The notes under the pieces were generated by a model. It was not told the origin of the DNA and ran no database searches. It saw only the letters and a program-made list of their open reading frames with translations. A DNA stretch of 39,900 nt, taken from Comamonas thiooxydans (GTDB lineage Bacteria > Pseudomonadota > Gammaproteobacteria > Burkholderiales > Burkholderiaceae_C). Location of the stretch: the NCBI RefSeq assembly GCF_000964545.1, contig NZ_BBVD01000021.1:1-39900 (forward strand). Reading direction: 5' to 3'. The position numbers and the translations under genes were made by a program. Of the stretch, positions 7,556 through 15,361 are shown in pieces; the stretch's first letter is position 1; every line of letters begins with the position of its first letter.

Positions 7556-8506
7556 ATGGGTTTTGTCGTGGATCTGATTCGGGAATACGGCTTCGGCATT
7601 GTCTTTCTCAACGTGCTGGTAGAGCAGCTGGGTGCACCCATCCCGGCCTATCCGGTGCTGGTGGTGACCGGAGCGCTGGAGGGGGGCAGCCTGGCACGCC
7701 TGGGCTGGCTCACCGTGATTGCGGTGGCCGCAGCGCTGATAGCCGATGTGCTCTGGTACCACGCTGGCAGGGCCTATGGGCACAGGGTGCTGGGACGTAT
7801 CTGCCGCATTTCGCTCTCGCCCGATGCCTGCATACGCCAGACCGAGTCGGTTTATGGGCGTTGGGGCGCCAAGTCCCTGCTGGTGGCCAAGTTCGTGCCG
7901 GGCTTTGCCTCCATTGCCAGTGCGCTGGCCGGTGTGGTGGGCACGCCGCTGCGCACCTTTGTGTTGTTCGATACGCTGGGGGCCCTGATCTGGGTGGGCT
8001 CGGCGGTGTTTCTGGGCTCGCTGTTCAGTTCCACGGTGCAGGATCTGCTCGATGTGCTGACGGCACTGGGCAAATGGGGGCTGCTGCTGCTGTGCGTGGC
8101 GTTCGCGGTCTTCGTGGCGCGCAAATGGTGGCAGAGGCAGCGCGTGGTGCGCTCGCTGAAGATGCCGCGCATGTCGGTCGAGGAACTGGCGGGGCTCAAC
8201 GCCCAGGGCATCACGCCGACGGTGATCGATGTGCGCGAACCCCTGCTCTTCGGTCAGGGTCATATTCCCGGGGCCAGCTCCTGGCTGGAGCATCAGGGCA
8301 AGGGCAGGGCGGCCTACGAGCACTTGCTGCCGCGCGAGCGGCATGAGCATGGCCTGGTCGTGTATTGCGACTGCCCCGACGAGATATCCGCCGCGCGCGT
8401 GGCCAGGCAATTGCAGCGTGCGGGATTTCACAATGTCCGGCCATTGTCCGGTGGCCTGACGGCGTGGGAGGCGGCCGGCTTCGAGCTGGAGAAGCCCCAG
8501 GCCTGA
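7556..8506 (+). CDS. DedA-family membrane protein fused to a rhodanese domain
   Basis: This 316-residue protein has two parts. Residues 1-195 or so form a DedA/VTT-type membrane domain: an N-terminal re-entrant-like segment with EQLGAPIPAYPVL, a GRAYGHR motif, the conserved KFVPGF with A/G-rich continuation near 118-130, and late transmembrane helices. Residues from about 205 form a rhodanese domain (TVIDVREP, GHIPGA) with an active-site loop YCDCPDE (270-276), the likely sulfur-carrying cysteine being Cys271. The catalytic loop differs from the usual CxxGxxR. TAAGGAG precedes the ATG. DedA proteins are linked to lipid scrambling and membrane homeostasis. The rhodanese tail would face the cytoplasm if the last helix exits there. 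It is convergent with a sulfur-transport operon. Confidence 0.9.
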   Translation: MGFVVDLIREYGFGIVFLNVLVEQLGAPIPAYPVLVVTGALEGGSLARLGWLTVIAVAAALIADVLWYHAGRAYGHRVLGRICRISLSPDACIRQTESVYGRWGAKSLLVAKFVPGFASIASALAGVVGTPLRTFVLFDTLGALIWVGSAVFLGSLFSSTVQDLLDVLTALGKWGLLLLCVAFAVFVARKWWQRQRVVRSLKMPRMSVEELAGLNAQGITPTVIDVREPLLFGQGHIPGASSWLEHQGKGRAAYEHLLPRERHEHGLVVYCDCPDEISAARVARQLQRAGFHNVRPLSGGLTAWEAAGFELEKPQA

Positions 8507-8515
8507 GCAGGCCCC

Positions 8516-8552
8516 AAAGAAAAACGCCCTGACCATTCCTTGGGCAGGGCGT
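8516..8552 (-). terminator. Rho-independent terminator of the sulfur operon (minus strand)
   Basis: The stem ACGCCCTG (8524-8531) / CAGGGCGT (8545-8552) has a 13-base loop. On the minus strand it is followed by TTTTCTTT. It sits between the convergent DedA-rhodanese gene and the 57-residue peptide gene, with the U-tract serving the minus-strand operon. On the plus strand the stem could also slow transcription. Confidence 0.8.
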
Positions 8553-8570
8553 CGTGTAGGGTCGAAGCGC

Positions 8571-8744
8571 TTACTTGCCGGCAGGCATGGAGCAATGCCC
8601 GCCCTGTGCGGCCTGGCCGGAGCCGGCGGCAATCAGCGGCGCTTCGAAGCGCAGGTCAATGGCCGGCGATGTATGAAAGTCCCAGGCCAGAAAGACGAGC
8701 AGCACGGCCCAGAATACGGTGCGCAAGGTGCTTGGTGAGGTCAT
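8571..8744 (-). CDS. Small membrane-anchored protein of a sulfur transport operon
   Basis: This is a 57-residue protein with one hydrophobic segment (about 8-20, VFWAVLLVFLAW) followed by a short soluble tail containing a single Cys (51) in GGHCSMP. The start is the ATG at 8742-8744, chosen because AAGGA lies seven bases upstream. A longer frame runs further upstream but would overlap the preceding gene. It starts 13 bases after the YeeE/YedE stop and ends just before a terminator, so it is the last gene of that operon. I do not recognise a named family. A role accompanying the transporter, for example as an accessory subunit with a reactive thiol, is speculation. Confidence 0.7.
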   Translation of the reverse strand: MTSPSTLRTVFWAVLLVFLAWDFHTSPAIDLRFEAPLIAAGSGQAAQGGHCSMPAGK

Positions 8745-8757
8745 GGTTGTTCCTTGC

Positions 8758-9855
8758 TCAGAAGCCGAAATGACGGCGGATGCGCAGGCCGAAGATGGTG
8801 CCTGCAAATGCCAGTGGGACCCAGATCCAGCCGTGGATGGAGCCGGTGGAGATGCCCGAGAGCATGGCGCCCACATTGCAGCCGAAAGCCAGGCGCGAGC
8901 TGTAGCCGAGCACCAGACCCGCCACCAGGGCCACGATCCATTGCGTGCCTGTCAGTGCCTTGGCTGCCGCGGGCTTGCCGGCGGCAATCCACAATGCGCC
9001 GCCCAGAATTCCGATATTGGTGATGCTGGTCACATCCAGCAGCACGGTCTCGTGCAGGCGTGCCGCATTGCCGGGCTGGCTCCAGAACCAGTTGCTGGCC
9101 AGATCGACGGCGCCAGTGGCATTGGCGATCTTGGCGGCCCACAGACCAAAGCCGTAGACCACGCCCCAGGGCTGGCCCGCAATGATCAGGTTGAGCGTGG
9201 CCAGGATGGCCAGCAGCACGGCACCCACCAGCCATTTGCGCACCAGCAGCGGCTTGGCCGGGCGGTTCAGAGCGGCATTGGCCTTTTTCACATACAGGGC
9301 CACGCCTGCCGCGATCACGGCCAGCGCGACCAGCGTGGCGATCAGCGCTGGAGCCCAGCCCCATTGCGTGACCAGGCCCACAGGTGCCGTATTGCCCAGG
9401 TCCAGCCACCAGCCCAGGTGCAGGCTGCCCAGAAAACTGCCGATCGCAAACAAGGGCAGTATGGCGGTGTTCATGGGGATGCCCATGCCCGCCTTGTAGA
9501 GGGTGCCGCTGCCGCAACCGTCGGCGATCTGCATGCACAGGCCGAAGACAAAGGCACCGACCAGCAGGCTGATGCTGGGTGGGCCGAGAGCTGCCGTCAG
9601 CTCCGGGAAATGGCCCAGCAAAGGCATGGCCAGTGCCGCAGCCAGCGCCAGCAGCAGCAACTGGCCAAAGATGCCGCTGCCGTCCTTTTCCTCGACCAGC
9701 ATGCGCCAGCCCGTGGTGAAGCCAAAGCGCTTGCCGGCCAGCACCGCACCCAGGCCTATGCCCACGGCAAACAGCGCCGCCTGACGCACAGAGACCGACC
9801 ACAGCAGCCAGCCAAAGAAAACGGCCAGCAAGGCCGTTATGGGAAGTCGTTTCAT
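8758..9855 (-). CDS. YeeE/YedE family transporter (putative thiosulfate or sulfur-compound importer)
   Basis: This is a 365-residue polytopic membrane protein of the YeeE/YedE (TsuA-like) family. Repeated short hydrophobic hairpins are visible, with the family's conserved cysteines in GLCMQIADGCGSGTLY (Cys107 and Cys114) and FGCNVGAMLSG (Cys326), plus QPWGVVYGFGLW in the second half. TsuA-type members pass thiosulfate through a line of cysteines into the cytoplasm. The gene lies downstream of an exported rhodanese on the same strand and upstream of a small membrane peptide, supporting a role in sulfane-sulfur uptake. No strong Shine-Dalgarno precedes its ATG at 9855. The exact substrate is not determined by sequence. 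Confidence 0.88.
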   Translation of the reverse strand: MKRLPITALLAVFFGWLLWSVSVRQAALFAVGIGLGAVLAGKRFGFTTGWRMLVEEKDGSGIFGQLLLLALAAALAMPLLGHFPELTAALGPPSISLLVGAFVFGLCMQIADGCGSGTLYKAGMGIPMNTAILPLFAIGSFLGSLHLGWWLDLGNTAPVGLVTQWGWAPALIATLVALAVIAAGVALYVKKANAALNRPAKPLLVRKWLVGAVLLAILATLNLIIAGQPWGVVYGFGLWAAKIANATGAVDLASNWFWSQPGNAARLHETVLLDVTSITNIGILGGALWIAAGKPAAAKALTGTQWIVALVAGLVLGYSSRLAFGCNVGAMLSGISTGSIHGWIWVPLAFAGTIFGLRIRRHFGF

Positions 9856-9904
9856 GTGTTTTTATGGAATTGATGGGTAAGGACTGCGACGCACTTTCCG
9901 CAAA

Positions 9905-10012
9905 GGACATGCACCCAGATCAGAGACAACGAGCAAAGGCCGCCCTGCAGCGAAGTTGTTGTCCCCCTTGGGGGCGCCCGGCTTGGGGAAGGCGCGAAGC
10001 GACTCAGGGGAG
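9905..10012 (-). repeat. Stop-anchored repeat family B, copy 3
   Basis: On the minus strand it begins CCCCTGAGTCGCTTCGCGCC two bases after the rhodanese stop. It has a CCCCC-aa-GGGGG hairpin, a TTCGCTGCAGGGCGGCC block and a TTTGCTCGTTGTCTCTGATC tail ending in GGTGCATG. It fills nearly all of the gap before the YeeE/YedE gene. Confidence 0.75.
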
Positions 10013-10969
10013 TCATTTAAAAGTTTTTTCCCACCATTTCTGGGCGTCATAGGCCAATGACTGGGCGCGGCCCGGCTGGTTGGCCATGCGCGGCGTGTCC
10101 TTGGATTGCGTCCAGTCCACCATGGAGCCCGCATACAGCTTCACATTGGGCAGGCCTGCCATTTCGGAGAGGCCGAACCAGTCGGTGGCTGCCCAGTGAC
10201 CGGTGTTGCAGAAGGCCACCATGTCCTGGCCTTGTGGGCGCTGGACCTTGGCAGCGATTTCCCTGGCCTTGGCGGCATCCACGAACTGCGAAGTACCCGG
10301 CACAAACCACTGGTTGAAATCCAGCTGCTGGGCGCCGGGCAGGGTGCCCGAGAGCTTGGCGGCTGGCGCGCGGGTCTTGCCCAGATAGAAGGCGTCGGGG
10401 CGCGAGTCCACCAGAGCCGCGTTGGAGAGGTCGAGATGCCTGCCCACGTCCTGCTGGGTGGCCAGCCAGCTGGCGTCAAAGGTCGGTGCGTAGCTGCTGG
10501 GCGCGATCTGCGTGCGGGTCTTGGCCAGGGGCTTGCCTGCGCCTTCCCAGGCCTTCATGCCGCCGTTGACGATGGACAGCTCCTGGAGACCCAGGCTTTT
10601 GAGCGTCCAGTAGACGCGGGCCGTGGCACCGAAGTCCGTGGCGTCGGTACCGCTGGAGATCACGATGGCATGCGTGGCCGGCGTCAGGCCCAGGGACTGC
10701 ACCAGTGCCACCAGCTTGGCCTGGTCGGGCAGCTCGCCCGGATTGGTGGCCGGGCCGCGCCATTTGCCGTAGGGGGCGTTGGTGGCCTGGGCGATATGGC
10801 CGGCCTCGAAGGCTTTGGGGTCGCGGATATCGATGAGGCGGACATCGGCCTGCTGCAGCAGTGGCTGCAGTTGCTCGGGGTTGAGCAGGGGTTGGGCTGC
10901 GAGCGCCCAACTGGTGGCGCCCAGGCCCAAGCCCAGACCCAGTGCATAGCGTGTCAGAGAGTTTTTCAT
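10013..10969 (-). CDS. Exported tandem-domain rhodanese (thiosulfate-type sulfurtransferase)
   Basis: This 318-residue protein has a Sec-type signal (MKNSLTRY, a glycine/leucine-rich core, cleavage probably after ALA at about 27), so it is probably periplasmic. Two rhodanese-like domains follow: the first with RLIDIRDPKAFEAGHI, the second with ALVDSRPD and the active-site loop FCNTGHWA (Cys254). The loop departs from the usual CRxGxR type but keeps Cys and Gly. Such enzymes move sulfane sulfur between thiosulfate and thiol acceptors. The ATG at 10969 is preferred to upstream options because the signal peptide begins there, although no clear Shine-Dalgarno is seen. It is first of three same-strand genes with the YeeE/YedE transporter, suggesting that it prepares or receives sulfur at the membrane. 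Confidence 0.85.
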   Translation of the reverse strand: MKNSLTRYALGLGLGLGATSWALAAQPLLNPEQLQPLLQQADVRLIDIRDPKAFEAGHIAQATNAPYGKWRGPATNPGELPDQAKLVALVQSLGLTPATHAIVISSGTDATDFGATARVYWTLKSLGLQELSIVNGGMKAWEGAGKPLAKTRTQIAPSSYAPTFDASWLATQQDVGRHLDLSNAALVDSRPDAFYLGKTRAPAAKLSGTLPGAQQLDFNQWFVPGTSQFVDAAKAREIAAKVQRPQGQDMVAFCNTGHWAATDWFGLSEMAGLPNVKLYAGSMVDWTQSKDTPRMANQPGRAQSLAYDAQKWWEKTFK

Positions 10970-11123
10970 GGCAGGAGTCGGCAAAACCGAGTCGTCAGGG
11001 GCATGGCTATGCCCAGGGCCTCTATTGTCCGGCCTTGCCGCGACAGGGCCAACCAAGAAAAACTTGTCTGCTTATTGCCTGGGGTCATGAACCGGAGAGC
11101 AAACGGCGTGACTTCTGATGATG

Positions 11124-11171
11124 ATAGCTAAAAGTGGTTGAATCGCTTTGTGGGTGAGCGATTGCAGCTAT
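11124..11171. repeat. Palindromic repeat family A, copy 4
   Basis: It consists of nested inverted repeats: outer ATAGCT (11124-11129) / AGCTAT (11166-11171) and inner ATCGCT (11142-11147) / AGCGAT (11157-11162). It lies four bases beyond the stop of the iron-sulfur subunit gene and may act as a 3' hairpin there. The rest of 10970-11175 shows no gene. Confidence 0.55.
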
Positions 11172-11175
11172 TGAT

Positions 11176-11721
11176 TTAGATGATTAATGTGCTTTGCAGG
11201 GCCGGAAACAGCTCCTGCACGGCACGCCGGATGCCGCCATAGCCCGTACAGCGACAAAGGTTTCCGCACATCAGGGCCTCGGCCTCGGCGGCTGTGGGGC
11301 GGGGCTGCTGCTGGTGCAGCCAGCTCATGCTCATGACCATGCCGGGGCTGCAATAGCCGCATTGCACGCCGCCGCAGCGCGCCAACGCCTCGCGCACGGG
11401 CTCGCTGGCGCTGTCCTGTGCCACGGACTCGATGGTGCGCACCGTCTGGCCCTGGATCTGATAGGCCATCAGCAGGCAGGCGTTCACGGGCTCGCCGTTG
11501 AGCCAGACCATGCAGGCGCCGCAGCGTCCCACTTCGCAGCCGGGCTTGGCCCCGGTGAGGTGCCAGTGCTCGCGCAGCAAGGTCAGCAGCCGGGTATCGG
11601 GGCTGCAGCTGGCGCTGACCGGCTGGCCGTTCAGATTCAGTTGCAGCACAAAAGCCGAGGCCTCCTTTGCGCTTGCTGCGGGTGGCTTGCCGCCGTGCTC
11701 CGGGATGTGGGGCGTCGTCAT
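11176..11721 (-). CDS. Molybdenum hydroxylase, [2Fe-2S] small subunit
   Basis: This is the electron-transfer subunit of a xanthine dehydrogenase/isoquinoline oxidoreductase-type enzyme. In 181 residues it shows the plant-ferredoxin cluster cysteines Cys62, Cys67, Cys70 and Cys82 (GCEVGRCGAC) and the second cluster's Cys121 and Cys124 (CGYC) with Cys156 and Cys158 (NLCRCTGYGG). A roughly 20-residue N-terminal extension rich in Pro/Lys/Ala precedes the ferredoxin fold; it lacks a twin-arginine motif, so the enzyme should be cytoplasmic. Its ATG overlaps the stop of the large subunit (ATGA), so the two are translationally coupled. It is the last gene of the catabolic operon. The substrate is not readable from this subunit. 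Confidence 0.92.
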   Translation of the reverse strand: MTTPHIPEHGGKPPAASAKEASAFVLQLNLNGQPVSASCSPDTRLLTLLREHWHLTGAKPGCEVGRCGACMVWLNGEPVNACLLMAYQIQGQTVRTIESVAQDSASEPVREALARCGGVQCGYCSPGMVMSMSWLHQQQPRPTAAEAEALMCGNLCRCTGYGGIRRAVQELFPALQSTLII

Positions 11722-14000
11722 GGTGTGGAGGGCTCCGCGCCCACTTCCAGCAGCGCAATCACGCGCTCCGGGGTCATGGGCAGTTGGGTGATGGGGCGCT
11801 GCAGTGCGGCGGCCAGGGCATTGGCCACTGCGGGCAGGGCCAGGTTGACGCTGATCTCGCCGGCTCCGCGCGGGCCTATGGGGTCAGCCTCGGGAAGGTT
11901 CTCGATCGCCAGCACCTGCATTTCAGGGGCATCGGCCAGCGTGGGGATCAGATAGCTGTCGAGATTGCGCGCCTGATAGTGGCCGTCCAGGCAGGCCAGC
12001 TCCTCCTGCGTGCCCATGGCCAGGCCCATGAGGGCGCCGCCTTCCATCTGGCCCAGATAGCCCTGGGCCGATGCCACGGGGCCCAGGGCCGTGCACATCA
12101 CCAGCCGCTGCACCTGGACCATGCCGCTCCAGGTGTCGACGCGTACCTGGGCAATGGCGGCGCAGGCTCCGAAGACGAAGTGGGTGTCATGCGCGTTGCC
12201 CTCCGGGTCCTCTGCGCGCAGGTCTATGGAGATACAGGGCGCTTGTTCGCCCGATGCCTTTGCCAGATCGGCGTAGCTCAGGCACAGGCCCGCAGCGCTT
12301 TCCAGGCCCCAGGCGCCGCAGCGCAGAGGAATATTGGGCAGCAGTCTTGCGGCGGTCAGGAGCAAGGCTTGCTGCCAGGGCTGGGCCGCCTCCTGCAAGG
12401 CGCGCCATACCAGCGTGGTGGCGCGCGAGGCGGCGACCGGGCCCGAGTCGGGCGTCAGCCGGGTATCGCCCAGCACCGGCCTGATGGCGTCGGCGGCGCA
12501 GCCCAGATGCTGCGCGCCCAGGCTCTGGATGGTTCCGACCAGGTTTTGTCCCAGCTCGGTGAAGCCGCAGCGCAGCTCGATCGCACCGTCGGCGGCCAGG
12601 GCCAGCTCCATGCGGCAGTCGCTGGGGCCACCCTTGCCAAAGCCGTCACTGCGGTGGATCAGCGTCAGGCCCACGCCGTGCAGATGGCGGCCATCCGCGC
12701 TGGCCCAGCGGTGCGGTCCGCGCCACAGCGCTTGCTGGTGGGCGACATCGAGTGCGCGCAGGGCGCCGTCGAACGGCACGACATGCTGGCCCAGCGGGCC
12801 GGGTGCCTCGGGAGCGGCGAGATTGAGGGCGCGAAACGCGTCAGCTGTCATGCCGACCAGCGCAGCCAGTCTGTCCATCTGCTGCTCAAGTGCAAATTGC
12901 ACCTGCACGGCGCCGAAGCCGCGAAACGCACCCGCGATGCCGTTGTTCGTATAGGCCAGCCTGGCGCCGAGGTCCAGTGCCAGATACCGGTAGGGGCCGG
13001 GGGCATGCTCGAGCGCAGCATCCAGCACCTCGGGGCCATGCGTGGCATAGGCCCCGGTGTCGGCCACTATCTGCACCTGGTGGTAGGTGAGCCGCCCCTG
13101 TGCATCGCAGCCGGTCTGCATGTCGATCTGCATGGGATGTCGCTTGACACCCAGATCCACTGATTGCGGACGTGTCAGGTGCAACCGTACGGGGCGCTGT
13201 GCCCTCCAGGCCAGCAGGGCCGCGATGGGTTGAATCGTCAGCTCGTCCTTGCCGCCATAGGAGCCGCCCACGGGCGTGGCCACGGCGTGAACCCTGTCGT
13301 GCGGCAGGCCCAGCATGTCGGCGATGACCTGCTTTTCCCGCGCGGGGTTGTGGCCGCCGAAGAACAGGCGCAGGCCGCCCGCGCCATCGGGCTCGGCCAC
13401 ACCGCCTTCGGTCTCGAGAAAGGCATGCATCTGGCGTGGCGTGACATAGCTGTCCTGCACCCGGTGCACTGTGCTTGCCCGGGCCGCAGACATGTCGCCC
13501 TGGCGGTGGCTGGCGGCATGCAGCAGATTGCCGTCCTGATGGACCGCCTGCTCGGAGGCCGCCGTACCGTCAAGGGCGGCGACCGGGTCGCAGACCGGGG
13601 GCAGGGGTTCGTAGTCAACCCGGATCAGCGCCAGAGCCTGCCGCGCCGTCTCCATGTCCACGGCCGCAACGGCGGCGACCGGGTCGCCCACATGGCGCAC
13701 CTTGTCGATGCAGAGCACGGGCCGGTCTACCTTGCGCAAGCCATAGTGCTTGATGCCGGGGATATCGGCATGGGTGACCACGGCATGGACGCCTGGCAGG
13801 GCTTGGGCGGCGCTGGTATCGATATGCAGAATGCGCGCATGGGGGTGGGGGCTACCGAGAATCGCTCCGCGCAGCTGACCCGGCTGAATGCGGTCGCTCA
13901 GAAAGCCCGGGTTGCCGCCGAGCTTGGCCCTGGCATCGGGCCGGGTCGGTAAAGCCTCAAGGCTCAGCTCGCGGATGTGATGAGGGGTAAGGAATTCCAT
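11718..14000 (-). CDS. Molybdenum hydroxylase, molybdopterin-binding large subunit (xanthine dehydrogenase family)
   Basis: This catalytic subunit is expected to hydroxylate an N-heterocycle carbon using water. The 760-residue length is normal for the separate large subunit. The N-terminal hammerhead domain begins LGGNPGFLSDRIQPGQLRGA. Mo-cofactor contacts include GGSYGGKDE (from Gly245), GAFRGFGAVQ (about 355-364), which is closer to the AFRGFGGPQ of xanthine dehydrogenases than to the CO dehydrogenase version, and the catalytic glutamate Glu715 in GPRGAGE. It is preceded by the FAD subunit (six-base gap) and overlaps the FeS subunit. No XdhC-type cofactor-insertion gene is in the window. 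Purine, pterin or pyridine-type substrates are all possible. Neighbouring deaminase and NMT1-type transporter genes favour a purine- or pyrimidine-like base. Confidence 0.9.
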   Translation of the reverse strand: MEFLTPHHIRELSLEALPTRPDARAKLGGNPGFLSDRIQPGQLRGAILGSPHPHARILHIDTSAAQALPGVHAVVTHADIPGIKHYGLRKVDRPVLCIDKVRHVGDPVAAVAAVDMETARQALALIRVDYEPLPPVCDPVAALDGTAASEQAVHQDGNLLHAASHRQGDMSAARASTVHRVQDSYVTPRQMHAFLETEGGVAEPDGAGGLRLFFGGHNPAREKQVIADMLGLPHDRVHAVATPVGGSYGGKDELTIQPIAALLAWRAQRPVRLHLTRPQSVDLGVKRHPMQIDMQTGCDAQGRLTYHQVQIVADTGAYATHGPEVLDAALEHAPGPYRYLALDLGARLAYTNNGIAGAFRGFGAVQVQFALEQQMDRLAALVGMTADAFRALNLAAPEAPGPLGQHVVPFDGALRALDVAHQQALWRGPHRWASADGRHLHGVGLTLIHRSDGFGKGGPSDCRMELALAADGAIELRCGFTELGQNLVGTIQSLGAQHLGCAADAIRPVLGDTRLTPDSGPVAASRATTLVWRALQEAAQPWQQALLLTAARLLPNIPLRCGAWGLESAAGLCLSYADLAKASGEQAPCISIDLRAEDPEGNAHDTHFVFGACAAIAQVRVDTWSGMVQVQRLVMCTALGPVASAQGYLGQMEGGALMGLAMGTQEELACLDGHYQARNLDSYLIPTLADAPEMQVLAIENLPEADPIGPRGAGEISVNLALPAVANALAAALQRPITQLPMTPERVIALLEVGAEPSTP

Positions 14001-14006
14001 GATGGT

Positions 14007-14804
14007 TCAGGCCAGCAGCCCGCAATGTCCGGCAATCAGGCGGCTGGCAATCCGGGCCAGATCGGGAGGCAGGCTTTGCTCGCAGGTGGTGCGTATATCG
14101 CCGAGGGAGGGATGGATCTGCAGCTCCTGCGCATAGCTCAGCAGCTTTTCCGTGGCTTGCAGGCGGTGCACTCCTATGCCGGGAGCCGCCATGGCGATTC
14201 GGTCCACGCTCAGCAGCTGTTGTGCATCGCTCCAGCGCAAGGCCATGCGCAGGCGCGCGGGGGAGAATGCCGCGCGGTAGCCGACCTTCTCGAACACCAG
14301 TGGCCGGGGCTCCATCACATCGCTGCGCGGCAGCAGGAACGACAGCATCAGAGGCCGGTCCATGAGCTTGAGCGTCTGCGCCAGCGACTGCAGGTTGCCG
14401 TCCGTCAATTCGACCTGTGCATCCATGGCCAGCAATACCGGGCAGCAGTCGCCTTCGCCCCAGCCTATATTGCCGCCCAGGGTTCCCAGGCGGCGTATTC
14501 CCATGGCCCCTAGCTGATCCAGGGCCTGGACGAGCACGGGCGCGTGCTGCTGAACCCAGGGGTGACGGCGCACGGCTTCCAGCCGCATGCCTGCACCGAT
14601 ATGCAAATACTGCGGGCCGAGGCTGATCTGCTGCATCTCGGGCCAGTGCATCACATTGATGAAATGCGTGGCCGACGGCGCCAAGCGAGGCTCTGCCCAT
14701 GACTGCTGCAGCAGCGTGCCCCCGGCGATGAAGCAAGCGGCATCGCCGAGCTTGCGGGCCAGGGCCTGTGCGGCCTGGGGTGACGAGGGGTGGGTGAGCA
14801 GCAT
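14007..14804 (-). CDS. Molybdenum hydroxylase, FAD-binding medium subunit
   Basis: This is the flavin subunit that passes electrons from the iron-sulfur clusters to the acceptor. In 265 residues the family's FAD motifs are visible: AGGTLLQQ (about 27-34) and GTLGGNIGWGEGDC (about 107-120), with the CO dehydrogenase flavoprotein C-terminal region after it. The length is slightly short of the roughly 280-290 residues usual for this subunit. The start ATG lies 24 bases after the deaminase stop. Gene order FAD-Mo-FeS differs from the FeS-Mo order of several other members, but all three subunits are complete. Confidence 0.88.
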   Translation of the reverse strand: MLLTHPSSPQAAQALARKLGDAACFIAGGTLLQQSWAEPRLAPSATHFINVMHWPEMQQISLGPQYLHIGAGMRLEAVRRHPWVQQHAPVLVQALDQLGAMGIRRLGTLGGNIGWGEGDCCPVLLAMDAQVELTDGNLQSLAQTLKLMDRPLMLSFLLPRSDVMEPRPLVFEKVGYRAAFSPARLRMALRWSDAQQLLSVDRIAMAAPGIGVHRLQATEKLLSYAQELQIHPSLGDIRTTCEQSLPPDLARIASRLIAGHCGLLA

Positions 14805-14828
14805 GGCAGCCTCCTGCTGGCGTGGTCC

Positions 14829-15341
14829 TCAGCGCTGTGCCCAGAAGGCTTGCTGCTGGGCGGCGATCTCGGCCTCCATCTCGGGTACGGGGCCGATCAG
14901 CTCCACGGCCTTCTGGCAATGGTCGAAGACATAGCGCGACGAGACGCTCATGGTCGGGTTCTCGCCATGGCTGCCCGTGCATTCCTGCAGGCGATGCTCG
15001 GTCATGCCGAACACGATGCGACCGATATTGGCCCAATAGGCCGTACCGGCGCACATGCAGCAAGGCTCTACATTGGTGTAGAGCGTGCAGCTCCAGAGAA
15101 ACTCGGCCGTGTAATTGGTGGCCGCCATGCGCGCCAAGGTCGATTCCGCGTGGTTGACGGTGTCGATATTGCACTGCTCCATGAGCACGGTCTCCTGGTC
15201 GGGGCCCACCAGCACGGCGCCGAAGGGGTGGTGGCCCATTTGGGTGGCGCGCCGGGCCACGGCCTGGGCGCGACGCAGATTGCGCTGGATTTGTTCGGCA
15301 GAGGGCGTCAGGCCCTGCGGGGGGAAGTTCTGGTCTGTCAT
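14829..15341 (-). CDS. Nucleobase/nucleoside deaminase, CMP/dCMP deaminase family
   Basis: This is a 170-residue zinc deaminase with the two catalytic signatures of the cytidine deaminase-like fold: NHAES (His64 as zinc ligand, Glu66 as proton shuttle) and EPCCMCAG (Cys94 and Cys97 as zinc ligands). The fold and length resemble guanine deaminase (GuaD) and tRNA adenosine deaminase types. The C-terminal part (CTGSHGENPT, then a helical end) differs from TadA. It is placed between the ABC permease and the Mo-hydroxylase, so it probably deaminates the imported heterocycle before or after ring hydroxylation, in the manner of guanine to xanthine. That substrate is a guess. Start is at ATG 15339-15341, 20 bases from the permease stop. 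Confidence 0.87.
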   Translation of the reverse strand: MTDQNFPPQGLTPSAEQIQRNLRRAQAVARRATQMGHHPFGAVLVGPDQETVLMEQCNIDTVNHAESTLARMAATNYTAEFLWSCTLYTNVEPCCMCAGTAYWANIGRIVFGMTEHRLQECTGSHGENPTMSVSSRYVFDHCQKAVELIGPVPEMEAEIAAQQQAFWAQR

Positions 15342-15361
15342 GGTGGCGGTCCTTGTGTTGA

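Noticed and set aside
10970..11056. Longer start for the exported rhodanese
   Set aside because: The extra 29 residues would bury the signal peptide; the ATG at 10969 places it at the N-terminus.
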